64,000 nt of DNA from Microcystis aeruginosa W13-11 (GTDB taxonomy: Bacteria; Cyanobacteriota; Cyanobacteriia; Cyanobacteriales; Microcystaceae). Below, in pieces: positions 43,995 to 52,618 of this stretch. Positions within the stretch are counted from its first letter, which is position 1. Each line of letters begins with the position of its first letter. The DNA lies in NCBI GenBank assembly GCA_009995705.1, contig JAADBR010000002.1:1-64000 (forward strand), written 5' to 3'. The notes under the pieces were generated by a model that saw only the letters and a program-made list of their open reading frames with translations, had not been told where the DNA came from and did not search any database. The position numbers and the translations under genes are program-made.

Positions 43995-44203
43995 CTCAAT
44001 TATAGAGCAGTTCTCACACCTGTGTGGCACAGTTTAAACTTTGGTAGTTAGGCTTTCCAACATCAATAATGTACCTCTTGCCAACAGGAAACGCTATAGT
44101 TAGTCTTTCACTAATGTGCAAAGCCCCTAACTGAACACCTGACTTAATAAGGTAATAAGGGTTTTAAAGGTGACCATTGTAGCTTACTAGCAGATTAACT
44201 ATA

Positions 44204-46366
44204 TCAAGGAGTTAAAAAGTCTAAATGACTGCCTGATTGATTTTTAAGTTCTGCCAAATTCCCTTGCATTTTTAACCTACCTTGCTCTAGCAGTATTATT
44301 AAATTTGCTCGATTAATTACCCTAGGACGATGGCTAATCAAAATTGTAGTTTTTCCTTGTCGATGGTTTAGCAAACCGTCTAAAACATAGGTTTCACTTA
44401 AGGGATCAAGGTTAGCTGTTGACTCATCTAGAATTAGAATGGGTGGATCAGTGACAATTGCCCTTGCTATAGCGAGTCTTTGACGTTGTCCTCCTGAAAT
44501 ATTCGCACCAAACTCTCCCAAAACAGTATGATATTGATCGGGTAGCCCACTAATAAAGTCATCTATTTTGGCTAACTGACAAGCTCTGACAATTTCCTCC
44601 AATGTAACATGAGGGCGGCCTAGACGAAAATTATCTATGATTGAGCGACTCCAAAAGTGAGGTTCTTGAGGGATGAGAATCACTTGTTGACGTAAACAAT
44701 CTAGAGCTAGATCATTGAGATTATAGATGCCAAGGCGAATATTCCCCGATTGTAAAGGATATAATCCAGCAATTAATTTAACTAAGGTGCTTTTACCACA
44801 ACCTGATTCTCCTATTAAAGCTACCACTTGACCGCCAGGAATAGAGATAGAGAAATCTTCTAGTAACGGGACTTGACCGGGATAGTGAAAGTTGAGATGG
44901 CTACAGAAAATATCAGCATTGCCTGATATTTTTATAAAGGGTTTTGTCAGATTATCTAGGGATATTTCTGAATTAGTAGTTGTCACTTCTATAAGACGGG
45001 CAGCCGCATTTTTAATCCAAATTAGCTCATTAATAAGTATGACTGAATCTACCACTAGGAGAATGACATTTTGAGACAGGCTATAGGAAGCTACAAGTTG
45101 TCCAATACTAATTTCTTGAACAATGACAAGCTTGCTTCCAAACCACAACAAACCTACGCTGCCAAGATTAGAAATAATTCGGGAAAATGTACGATTAGTG
45201 ATGTTAATCTGGATGGTGCGAAAGGTAAGATTTGCTAATCTACTGGAGCGAAATTGAAGTTGTTCCCAAAGTTGAGAGGCAGAGGAGGTAGTTTTAAGTG
45301 TCAGACCTCCCTTAAAGGTTTCTATCAGAATAGCTTGATTTTCACCTTCTTCAGCTAATATATGGCGAGTTTGTTGGAGAAGTGTAGGCAGAAAAACTAT
45401 TGTAGATAACATCATCGTAGCTGCGGATAAAGCCGTAATTAGCATTAATTTCCAGCTATAAAAAAATAAAAAAATTAAAGAAGCAATAGCTATAAAAAGT
45501 TCACTAGGAAAACTAACTAAAATTTGAGAAATTATATTTCTAATTCGTTGAATATCTCGAAGACGACTAATAATTTCGCCACTGCGATGAGTCTCATAAT
45601 AGGTTAGTGGTAAACAGAGAATTTTGCGAACAAATTCTAAAATCAAGCTCAATTCCAATCTTTGAGCAAAATGAGCAGTCAAGGTAGACTGTGCCAGCCA
45701 AAGTCCACCATTAAACAAACTCATCACAGTAACGGCTATCACGACACCATTAAGCAGAGTAAAATCTCTTCTGACCAGAATATCATCAGAAAGAATCTGG
45801 ATCAACAAGGGGTAAGCCATATTAGTTAAACCCAGGAAGAAGTTAAGTAGTAATGCTTCGGCTAATATTGCCCAATAAGGCCTTATTCTCTGAAAAATCT
45901 GTTCTAGATTGTTAACTTTATAATTATCCTGGGTGAGGGCAAGACGAACGGGATCTGCCTCCAGTATGAGCATTATGTAGTTTTGCCAACCTTCTATTAA
46001 CTCCCTTCTCGATAAATAGCGTACCCCGACAGCAGGATCGGCTATGACATACTTTCTCCTTTTGCGACCATACAAAACAACCCAGTGATAGCCCATCCAG
46101 TGAATAACTGCTGGTAACGGTATAGAGTTAAATTTGTCAAGAATTTCTGCAGAGCCTTTAACAGCTTGGGCATGAAACCCTAAGACTTCGGCACCTCTTT
46201 TTAAACCTAGTAAAGTAGTACCCTGTTGTCCGGTCCCTACACAGTCTCTAATATAGCTGATTGGTATAGTATATCCACTGTGTTTGGCGATCGAAGCTAA
46301 GCAAGCGGCACCACAATCTGACTCGCCAAGCTGTAGAACACAAGGAAATCTGAATAATTTCAACAT
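44204..46366 (-). CDS. Peptidase-containing ABC transporter (PCAT, C39 type)
   Basis: This 720-residue exporter combines three parts. The N-terminal C39 peptidase has oxyanion Gln12, catalytic Cys18 (ESDCGAACLAS), His94 (GYHWVVLYG) and Asp110 (ADPAVG). The membrane domain has about six helices (165-450). The C-terminal ATPase has Walker A GESGCGKST (about 518), signature ISGGQRQRLAIARA and Walker B ILILDESTANLD. C39 domains cut leader peptides after Gly-Gly and the transporter exports the core. It is the last gene of the operon that begins with a Gly-Gly precursor at 49830. Confidence 0.95.
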   Translation of the reverse strand: MLKLFRFPCVLQLGESDCGAACLASIAKHSGYTIPISYIRDCVGTGQQGTTLLGLKRGAEVLGFHAQAVKGSAEILDKFNSIPLPAVIHWMGYHWVVLYGRKRRKYVIADPAVGVRYLSRRELIEGWQNYIMLILEADPVRLALTQDNYKVNNLEQIFQRIRPYWAILAEALLLNFFLGLTNMAYPLLIQILSDDILVRRDFTLLNGVVIAVTVMSLFNGGLWLAQSTLTAHFAQRLELSLILEFVRKILCLPLTYYETHRSGEIISRLRDIQRIRNIISQILVSFPSELFIAIASLIFLFFYSWKLMLITALSAATMMLSTIVFLPTLLQQTRHILAEEGENQAILIETFKGGLTLKTTSSASQLWEQLQFRSSRLANLTFRTIQINITNRTFSRIISNLGSVGLLWFGSKLVIVQEISIGQLVASYSLSQNVILLVVDSVILINELIWIKNAAARLIEVTTTNSEISLDNLTKPFIKISGNADIFCSHLNFHYPGQVPLLEDFSISIPGGQVVALIGESGCGKSTLVKLIAGLYPLQSGNIRLGIYNLNDLALDCLRQQVILIPQEPHFWSRSIIDNFRLGRPHVTLEEIVRACQLAKIDDFISGLPDQYHTVLGEFGANISGGQRQRLAIARAIVTDPPILILDESTANLDPLSETYVLDGLLNHRQGKTTILISHRPRVINRANLIILLEQGRLKMQGNLAELKNQSGSHLDFLTP

Positions 46367-46391
46367 TGTTATATATACTACTGGTACCGCT

Positions 46392-46703
46392 TTAGTCTAT
46401 AGCCGTGAGGATTTGCATCGAGGCATCAGCCATCAGCGGCCATACTTGTTCAAACCAATCTTGATATTGAGGATCATTAATGTGGGCTTTTAAAGCATCC
46501 AGATCAACCCATTTTTCGACAATAGTGACAACATTCTCATCATAAGCGGCTTGACCTTCGAGTCCGCTTTCCAAGTGAATGGACAGACCATACTCAAGAC
46601 ATCCTGCCTTAGCTCTTACTAAAGGCAGAATTTCCCGAAACGCCTCTATTAATTCCTCTCTCTGTCCATCATTGGCTTTAATTGCCGCCATCACATAGAT
46701 CAT
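46392..46703 (-). CDS. Antibiotic biosynthesis monooxygenase (ABM) domain protein
   Basis: The 103-residue protein has the dimeric alpha/beta-barrel pattern of ABM/YgiN proteins: IYVMAAIKANDGQREELIEAF, CLEYGLSIHLE and FVEKW-like VTIVEKWVDLDALKAHIND. Members act as cofactor-free monooxygenases on quinone-like or aromatic substrates, or as haem-degrading enzymes. It lies between the aldo/keto reductase and the PCAT with gaps of 17 and 25 bp, so it is part of the putative RiPP operon. An action on the peptide or on a cosubstrate is unproven. Confidence 0.88.
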   Translation of the reverse strand: MIYVMAAIKANDGQREELIEAFREILPLVRAKAGCLEYGLSIHLESGLEGQAAYDENVVTIVEKWVDLDALKAHINDPQYQDWFEQVWPLMADASMQILTAID

Positions 46704-46720
46704 TATTCCTCCGAACTTTT

Positions 46721-47785
46721 TTAGTTTTCTTGAATTTGTCTAGGTCTGGTGTCTAGGAGAGCGCGTTGATCACCAAATAAAGCATTCTGTAAAGGTTCTG
46801 AAGCTAGGAACTCATGGGGAAAACCTAAGTCTATTTTACTGACCTCGTTGAGATAGGACATCTGCTCTGGTTCGATCCTGAATTCTAAACAGTCGAGATT
46901 TTCTCTTATCTGCTCCCTCGTCCTTCCCGCAATAATAGGGATAATTCCACCGGGTTGCTGCCTGATCCAGTTGAGAGCGACTTGTGCTATAGAACAGTCC
47001 AGTTCTGTAGCTACTTTGGCTAAAGCATCAACAATCAAGAAAGACTTCTCGTGTAATCGTTCACTATTTAACCAATCTCCTCGCTTTGAATCCACAATCT
47101 CTAGATCAGTTCCCTTCTTCACATATTTGCCTGTTAATACACCTCCTGCGAGCGGTGCCCATGCGGTAACACCGAGTCCTAATGAGCGGGCCATCGGGAG
47201 CAGGTCTCGTTCAGCAGTTCGCTCAATAAGATTATACTCAATCTGAAGTCCAATAAAGGCTGCCCACCCACGTAGTTCTGCTAATATATTGGCTTGAGAA
47301 ATAACCCAGGCAGGGGTATCGGATACCCCTATATAAAGAACTTTTCCTGAGCGAACCAAATCCTCAAGCCCACGCATAATTTCTTCGACAGGTGTGAGAA
47401 AATCCCAGATATGTAACCAGTAGACATCTATGTAATCAGTCTTGAGACGCTTCAGGCTATTCTCTAATGACCGATTCATATTCTTGCGATGATTCCCCCC
47501 ACCGTTGGGATCATTAGGTCTGGTGTTGAGAGAGTACTTAGTTGAGAGTATAAAATAGTCACGTTCAGCATCAATGAACTCCCCGACAAACTTCTCGCTA
47601 GTTCCGTCTGTGTACATATTGGCAGTGTCGATGAAGTTCCCTCCTTTGTCGCAGAATAGCGTAAAGATTTGTTTTGCTTCTTGGAGAGAGGCACCAAAAT
47701 CCCAGTCTTCCCCGAATGTCATCGTTCCGAGACACAACTCCGACACCTGTAAGCCGGTTTTGCCCAGCAATTTATATCGCATCAT
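46721..47785 (-). CDS. Aldo/keto reductase
   Basis: The 354-residue (alpha/beta)8 oxidoreductase has the catalytic tetrad region: Asp and Tyr in DTANMYTDGTSE (about 53-62), Lys in STKYS (about 84), His in YWLHIWD (about 123). NADPH-binding residues lie in the C-terminal IPIIAGRTREQIRENL. The ATG at 47785 is chosen because it makes a 4-bp ATGA overlap with the stop of the DJ-1 gene and matches the family start (MRYKLLGKTGL). It may reduce a carbonyl formed on the peptide, which is inference from context. Confidence 0.92.
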   Translation of the reverse strand: MMRYKLLGKTGLQVSELCLGTMTFGEDWDFGASLQEAKQIFTLFCDKGGNFIDTANMYTDGTSEKFVGEFIDAERDYFILSTKYSLNTRPNDPNGGGNHRKNMNRSLENSLKRLKTDYIDVYWLHIWDFLTPVEEIMRGLEDLVRSGKVLYIGVSDTPAWVISQANILAELRGWAAFIGLQIEYNLIERTAERDLLPMARSLGLGVTAWAPLAGGVLTGKYVKKGTDLEIVDSKRGDWLNSERLHEKSFLIVDALAKVATELDCSIAQVALNWIRQQPGGIIPIIAGRTREQIRENLDCLEFRIEPEQMSYLNEVSKIDLGFPHEFLASEPLQNALFGDQRALLDTRPRQIQEN

Positions 47786-48429
47786 ATTTTTTTGGCTTCC
47801 CACCGCATTTCCGGTTCCACATCAGTGGCAAAATATAACCCCTCACCAACAGGTTGACAGGAAGCAATGACAGCCTCCCGTATATCTTCTCCTGCTAATC
47901 TCTCGATCACCCAACCTGCAAGGTATTGAGCGGCCAGACAACCCCCCGCCGTTGCTACGTTACCTTCTACGACGAAGGGTTTCTCTATTACCTCTACCCC
48001 GTATTGCTCTAACAGAGGTTTCGCAGAAGGATACGTGGTCGCCCGCTTGCCTTCAAGTAGACCTAAAGCCGCCAGCATTAGTGCTCCTGAGCAGATAGAG
48101 CCGATGAGTTGTCTTTCGGGATCAAGCTGGAACATGGAGAGATAGGCGGGGTCTTTGATTTTGACTCTTGTTCCTTTTCCACTGGTAAATAACACGGCAT
48201 CAGCACTATTTGCTTCCGTAATCTGCCCGTGAACTGGAACGGTGAGTCCTGTCATCGAGCGATGATAATTAGACTCACCAACCAGGCGAACGCTCCAATT
48301 AGGCAGATGCACCCGATTTAATAGATCCCACATCAGTATTAAATCTATATCTGTATAGTCGTCGAAAGCGACTAGGGTGATCCGCATTGGGGCATCTTCT
48401 GAAAACAAATTGTTGTTCGCCTTAGTCAT
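47782..48429 (-). CDS. DJ-1/PfpI-family protein
   Basis: The 215-residue protein has the class I glutamine-amidotransferase-like fold with RITLVAFDDYTDIDLILMWDLLNR and the nucleophile elbow IGSICSGALMLAALGL with Cys (about 114). The family includes isonitrile hydratases, deglycase or glyoxalase-like enzymes and chaperones; the motif is closest to the isonitrile-hydratase or regulator type. An alternative start is the ATG at 48387. It lies 24 bp after the recognition-HDO gene and overlaps the reductase gene. Confidence 0.9.
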   Translation of the reverse strand: MTKANNNLFSEDAPMRITLVAFDDYTDIDLILMWDLLNRVHLPNWSVRLVGESNYHRSMTGLTVPVHGQITEANSADAVLFTSGKGTRVKIKDPAYLSMFQLDPERQLIGSICSGALMLAALGLLEGKRATTYPSAKPLLEQYGVEVIEKPFVVEGNVATAGGCLAAQYLAGWVIERLAGEDIREAVIASCQPVGEGLYFATDVEPEMRWEAKKI

Positions 48430-48453
48430 ACAGTTCCTAACTCCTCGCTTGAG

Positions 48454-49473
48454 CTAGATAGAATGAAAATCAACTGGTTGTCTGGGAATATATTTTCCAT
48501 CGAGGTTAGTATAGTAGGCTTTAATTTCTAACCCCTGAAGATCGAAGGCGTGTTTCAGGTCGTGAATTTTATTGACTATTTGATCTAATATTTCCACATC
48601 ATCTATCTCTATCAGATCGATATTAGCCGCCAATAGATCTGCGTGGTTCAAACTCCAATCCACCTTTTGATGTTCAAAGAACGGATCGAATGTCTGAACA
48701 CCTATATGATAATCCTGATCTAATTTTTCTTTAAAAAGCTCAATGCCCTCTTCATCAAAATCGTGAGCTTCGACAATTGCGGCTACCATTAGCACAGAAG
48801 CCGGCGCTAACTCATATAGTTCCCGCATTAAAAAGCTGATCGTCCGAGTCGAGACCAGGGGAATACTTGTTTCTATTTCTTGGCGGGATAGACCCAAATT
48901 TTCCAGAGTCTGTAGGACAAATTCTTCATGTCCTCGCTCCTCATCGGCATACTTTAAAAGTACCTCTTTCAGCCTTCCTGTTGCCCGTTTGGCTCCATGG
49001 TCGATGGCATGGGGAAAATCCTTAACATAATGGTACATTTCCAATTGCCAGCCAATTAAAATAGTCTTTGGCAATTTACCTTCAGCAAATTCGTTCCCAA
49101 TATAAGTGTCTCTAAGTTCTCCACTCCATATATCACATCCTTTTTTCAACGCATTGCGGACATATTCAATATCTAGCTTGCCTTCTGGTTCCGAAGCAGG
49201 ACGGAGAACATCAATTTGATCTAAACTATCGAGAATGTCGGTTACTTCTTCTTGTGAAAGTCCGCTTTTTTGCGCGATTTCTTCAACCGAATAATGTCCG
49301 GTGCAGTATGTTCTCATCTCAAGAAATCTTAAAGCGTCTTTTGTGGAAACCTCATATTCTCCTTGGCTGGTGATCAGAAGTGCAGTTTCATCGCTCGCAT
49401 TAATATGCCAAATATTTTCTTTCAGTCTAGGACATACTTTGTTTTTTTCCCTTGTTATCTCAGTAGCAGTCAT
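48454..49473 (-). CDS. PqqD-like recognition domain fused to a haem-oxygenase-like (HDO/PqqC-type) domain
   Basis: Residues 14-90 (CPRLKENIWHINASDETALL, EYEVSTKDALRFLE, SVEEIAQKSGLSQEEV) fit the winged-helix PqqD/RiPP recognition fold, which binds leader peptides. Residues about 110-320 are all-helical, with candidate metal ligands E178/E179 and H182 (ADEERGHEEF), E235 and H237 (VEAHDF), and H268, D272, H277 (EHQKVDWSLNHADL), as in haem-oxygenase-like diiron oxidases and PqqC relatives. GAGGAGAAAGT precedes the ATG. It immediately follows the precursor gene, so it is the likely primary modifying enzyme. The exact reaction is unknown. Confidence 0.78.
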   Translation of the reverse strand: MTATEITREKNKVCPRLKENIWHINASDETALLITSQGEYEVSTKDALRFLEMRTYCTGHYSVEEIAQKSGLSQEEVTDILDSLDQIDVLRPASEPEGKLDIEYVRNALKKGCDIWSGELRDTYIGNEFAEGKLPKTILIGWQLEMYHYVKDFPHAIDHGAKRATGRLKEVLLKYADEERGHEEFVLQTLENLGLSRQEIETSIPLVSTRTISFLMRELYELAPASVLMVAAIVEAHDFDEEGIELFKEKLDQDYHIGVQTFDPFFEHQKVDWSLNHADLLAANIDLIEIDDVEILDQIVNKIHDLKHAFDLQGLEIKAYYTNLDGKYIPRQPVDFHSI

Positions 49474-49524
49474 ACTTTCTCCTCAATAAACAAATCTTTG
49501 CCAGGGCTTGTTATGTTACGAAAA

Positions 49525-49570
49525 AGTCAAACTGTAATACCCAAAAAATAAGGAGAGAAACAGTTTGACT
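49525..49570 (-). promoter_or_regulatory. Intra-operon hairpin between precursor and modifying enzyme
   Basis: An 11-bp perfect stem (AGTCAAACTGT at 49525-49535 with 49560-49570) with a 24-nt loop lies between the precursor stop and the HDO gene. There is no U-tract strong enough for full termination. A partial terminator or mRNA processing and stability element that makes more precursor than enzyme is a common arrangement in RiPP operons; that role is inferred. Confidence 0.55.
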
Positions 49571-49704
49571 CCTTTCTTCATTAATCCTCCAGACCTAACG
49601 ACCATTCCATTAACAATCTCTAAAAGGTTAAAGATGTCCATAGTTTCTAGTTAGTTCTGTCTGATTACATTATTACTCTTGTCGATTTATTTATATCTGG
49701 GGAT

Positions 49705-49830
49705 TTAACCGCAGACATAAACCTTCTTGCCACCGCGAACAGCAGACATATCCTTATCTTTCATCGGCTCTAATTCTGTTTTAGAGACTTTTTTTTCCTG
49801 TTCTTCTTTGTTGACTTTTTTGATTTCCAT
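49705..49830 (-). CDS. Putative RiPP precursor peptide with Gly-Gly leader and KKVYVCG core
   Basis: The gene encodes 41 residues on the minus strand. The leader is Lys/Glu-rich (MEIKKVNKEEQEKKVSK, then TELEPMKDKDM) and ends SAVRGG; the last seven residues KKVYVCG follow the double glycine. AGGAGGA (49838-49844) precedes the ATG by 7-8 bp, an excellent Shine-Dalgarno sequence. It is first in the operon with the PqqD-HDO fusion, redox enzymes and a C39 exporter that cuts at Gly-Gly. Tyr and Cys are the obvious modification targets. It is too short for usual gene callers. A functional precursor is inferred from these features together. Confidence 0.8.
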   Translation of the reverse strand: MEIKKVNKEEQEKKVSKTELEPMKDKDMSAVRGGKKVYVCG

Positions 49831-50116
49831 TGGTGCATCCTCCTATGAGTTGATTTGAATGGTCAAAACTCTAAACTGACAAACTTGCTTTTCAGCTTTT
49901 AATTGTTTTTTTGTCCCAATGCACAAACCGAAACTAAACAATTAAATTTTGTTGTTTAACAGTTGTTGTCCCTTCGATTTCTTGTATCATAACATAGCCA
50001 ACCCAGAAATGTTGAATCTGCACATAAAACTTTACATACAATCCCACAAGAACAGGCGTTCGCTTAGAGAGATTAACGCAGTTAGCCCCTACATTGTGGA
50101 CAAAATCCGTTACTGT

Positions 50117-50138
50117 AGGGGCGCAAAGCTTGCGCCCT
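50117..50138. repeat. Dispersed palindrome GGGCGCAA-AGC-TTGCGCCC
   Basis: Arms of 8 bp (50119-50126 and 50130-50137) flank AGC, preceded by TGTAG. This is a common cyanobacterial intergenic palindrome. It is in the spacer upstream of the RiPP operon. Confidence 0.5.
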
Positions 50139-50193
50139 CCGATCGATCAGGTTTGCTGATCACCTTAAGTAGGGGGAGAGCCTTCGAGGTGTT

Positions 50194-50287
50194 AGGGACT
50201 TGCGCTTTGATAATGTGCCATAGGGCTGGTCTGATTCTTCTACAGAGCGATTTTCAAAGCTGGGATATTATTCCCACGCAAGTCCCT
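50194..50287. repeat. MITE-like element A, copy 2 (inverse orientation to 1857)
   Basis: AGGGACTTGCG and CGCAAGTCCCT are perfect 11-bp terminal inverted repeats around about 94 bp. The complement matches the element at 1857-1951 through most of its length. Confidence 0.7.
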
Positions 50288-50352
50288 TAAATTTCCCTCT
50301 TGTGATAACATTAAGTTAACATAGCGCAGTTTATTAAGTAAAGTATTCCCAT

Positions 50353-50441
50353 AAGGACTTGAGCAAAATTAATTACACATTGAAATAACCCTATTGCCTC
50401 TTGCCTGTCTCGGCTAGGAAATTAATTTTGCACGACTACTT
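50353..50441. repeat. MITE-like element B, copy 2
   Basis: It shares AGCAAAATTAATTACACAT, a CCTCTTGCCT block and the AGGAAATTAATTTTGCACG end with the element at 2199-2280, in the same orientation. It is not coding. Confidence 0.7.
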
Positions 50442-50832
50442 AATACACCTGCTCTAATAAAACCTGATTCGGCAGTTATGTAGCTGTTAACTTTTGTAAA
50501 AAAAACCTCGTCTGCATCCTATTGTACAGCTAGACTAAAAATAGCTAGAAAAAGCAGTTAGATCGGCAAGAGGGAAAAGGTAAAAACCCTGACTGGGAGA
50601 TGAAGGGTAAATACGCAAATAAGCCTCAATTCCGCTCTAAAGTTGGCTTTATCGACAGCGAGAGACCAGATTAATCAGGGAAATATCGTCAGATAAACTA
50701 ATCAATATAGCTTCTTAGGTGTCTGGGAGTAAAAAAGACAGAGAACGAGGGTTTTCTGGCTCCTATAACTGCACTAATCAGAGACCTAGAACTTGCCTCT
50801 AAACCGACAACTAAATTATCAGGAGAATTGGG
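50442..50832. other. Leader region of pckA
   Basis: About 390 bp of non-coding sequence precede pckA, ending in an AGGAG Shine-Dalgarno sequence at about 50821-50825. I see no gene, strong hairpin or regulator box that I can name. Confidence 0.45.
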
Positions 50833-52515
50833 ATGATGCTAACTCTACACACGCTGACCAATGATAGTATCTCTTGTTCCTTGTCCGATCGCGCCGAAAA
50901 CGTCAATTTCCACTACGAATTAGAAAATCAAATTCATCCCACCTACGGTCTCGAAAACCTAGGCATGAAAAATCTCGGTCGCGTTTATCGCAATCTTTCC
51001 GTACCACAATTAGTCGAACAGGCGATCGAACGTCATGAGGGCGTTTTAGCCGATAATGGGGCTTTAGTGGTGGAAACGGGTAAATATACCGGTCGTTCCC
51101 CCAAAGATAAATTCATTGTCAAAGAAACCACCAGCGAAAAGGAAATCGACTGGAATCAGCATAACGCTCCGATTAGCGAGGAAAAATTCCAGCAATTATA
51201 CCGAAAAGTCCTCGCCTATGTGCAGGGGAAAGACCTATACATCTTCGATGGTTACGTCGGGGCCGATCCCAATTGTCGCTTTGGCGTGCGCGTCGTCACC
51301 GAAATCGCCTATCATAACCTCTTTGCCCATCAGTTATTCCTCCGGCCAAGTGCGATCGAACTAGCTGCCCATGAAACTGATTTTACCGTGATTGCCCTGC
51401 CGGGGTTACAGGGAGATCCCGAGGATGACGACCTGAACAGCGAAGCCTTTATCGTCCTCAACCTGGCAAAAAAAATCGTTCTCATCGGTGGCACTCGCTA
51501 CGCTGGCGAAATCAAAAAATCTGTTTTCTCGATGATGAACTACCTGATGACGAAACAAGGGGTTTTACCGATGCACGGTGCCGCTAACATGGATAAACAC
51601 GGTCATACGGCCCTCTTTTTCGGTCTCTCCGGTACGGGTAAAACCACCCTTTCCGCCGATCCTAAACGTAGCCTCATCGGTGATGATGAACACGGTTGGT
51701 CAGAAGACGGCATTTTTAACTTTGAAGGCGGTTGTTACGCTAAAACCATCCGTTTAAGTGCCGAATACGAACCGCAAATCTGGGCGGCGATTCAATTTGG
51801 CACTATTCTCGAAAACGTGATCCTTTCCCCCGATAATCGCCTTCCCGACTACGATGATGGACGTTTGACCGAAAACACCCGCGCCGCCTATCCCCTACGT
51901 TATATCCCTAATTGTGCCGTATCTGGCATGGGGACCCACCCAAAAACTATTATCTTCTTAACTGCCGATGCTTTTGGGGTACTGCCGCCAATCGCCAAGT
52001 TAACCACGAACCAGGCGATGTATCATTTCCTCTCCGGTTATACTAGCAAATTAGCGGGAACGGAACGGGGAATCACTGCTCCACAGGTGACTTTTTCCAG
52101 TTGTTTCGGTCAATGTTTCTTCCCTCTCTCACCCCTTGTCTATGCCCAAATGTTAGGGGAACGTTTAGAACAACACCCCGAAACCTCCGTTTATCTGATT
52201 AATACTGGTTGGTCTGGCGGTCCCTATGGAGTCGGCGATCGCATTTCGATCAAACACACCCGTGCTATGGTTTCCGCCGCTTTAAATGGCGATTTAGAGG
52301 AAGTCGTTTTCCATCCTCATCCCATCTTTCAGGTTCTCGTCCCCGAAATTGTCCCCGGAGTTCCCAAAAAAATTCTCGACCCGCGACAAGCATGGCAAGA
52401 TGGCGAATCCTACGACCTACAAGCGCGAGAATTGGCCCATCGTTTCGTGGAAAATTTCCGTCAATTTACCACTGCCTCCCAAGAAATAATTGCAGCCGGT
52501 CCAATTTGGGAATAG
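50833..52515 (+). CDS. pckA: Phosphoenolpyruvate carboxykinase (ATP)
   Basis: The enzyme interconverts oxaloacetate and phosphoenolpyruvate with ATP. The 560-residue protein has the kinase-1a loop GLSGTGKTTLS (about 261-271), the Lys/His metal site region MHGAANMD, the kinase-2 SLIGDDEHGW motif and RYIPNCAVSGMG. The start is set by AGGAG about 8 bp before the first of two ATGs. It stands alone after the MITE-rich spacer. Many cyanobacteria use PEP carboxylase; PckA would add a C4-acid decarboxylating or gluconeogenic route. Confidence 0.95.
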   Translation: MMLTLHTLTNDSISCSLSDRAENVNFHYELENQIHPTYGLENLGMKNLGRVYRNLSVPQLVEQAIERHEGVLADNGALVVETGKYTGRSPKDKFIVKETTSEKEIDWNQHNAPISEEKFQQLYRKVLAYVQGKDLYIFDGYVGADPNCRFGVRVVTEIAYHNLFAHQLFLRPSAIELAAHETDFTVIALPGLQGDPEDDDLNSEAFIVLNLAKKIVLIGGTRYAGEIKKSVFSMMNYLMTKQGVLPMHGAANMDKHGHTALFFGLSGTGKTTLSADPKRSLIGDDEHGWSEDGIFNFEGGCYAKTIRLSAEYEPQIWAAIQFGTILENVILSPDNRLPDYDDGRLTENTRAAYPLRYIPNCAVSGMGTHPKTIIFLTADAFGVLPPIAKLTTNQAMYHFLSGYTSKLAGTERGITAPQVTFSSCFGQCFFPLSPLVYAQMLGERLEQHPETSVYLINTGWSGGPYGVGDRISIKHTRAMVSAALNGDLEEVVFHPHPIFQVLVPEIVPGVPKKILDPRQAWQDGESYDLQARELAHRFVENFRQFTTASQEIIAAGPIWE

Positions 52516-52618
52516 TAACATCAAGGAATCGGTTATCAACTATCAGTTAAAGTGAGATTTTCTCGCAGTTTAATTGCCGTCGGGTGTATTGGGGCAGTCT
52601 AATACACCGGCAATACTG

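Noticed and set aside
49949..50290. 113-codon plus-strand frame upstream of pckA
   Set aside because: It crosses a dispersed palindrome and MITE A and has no coding periodicity.
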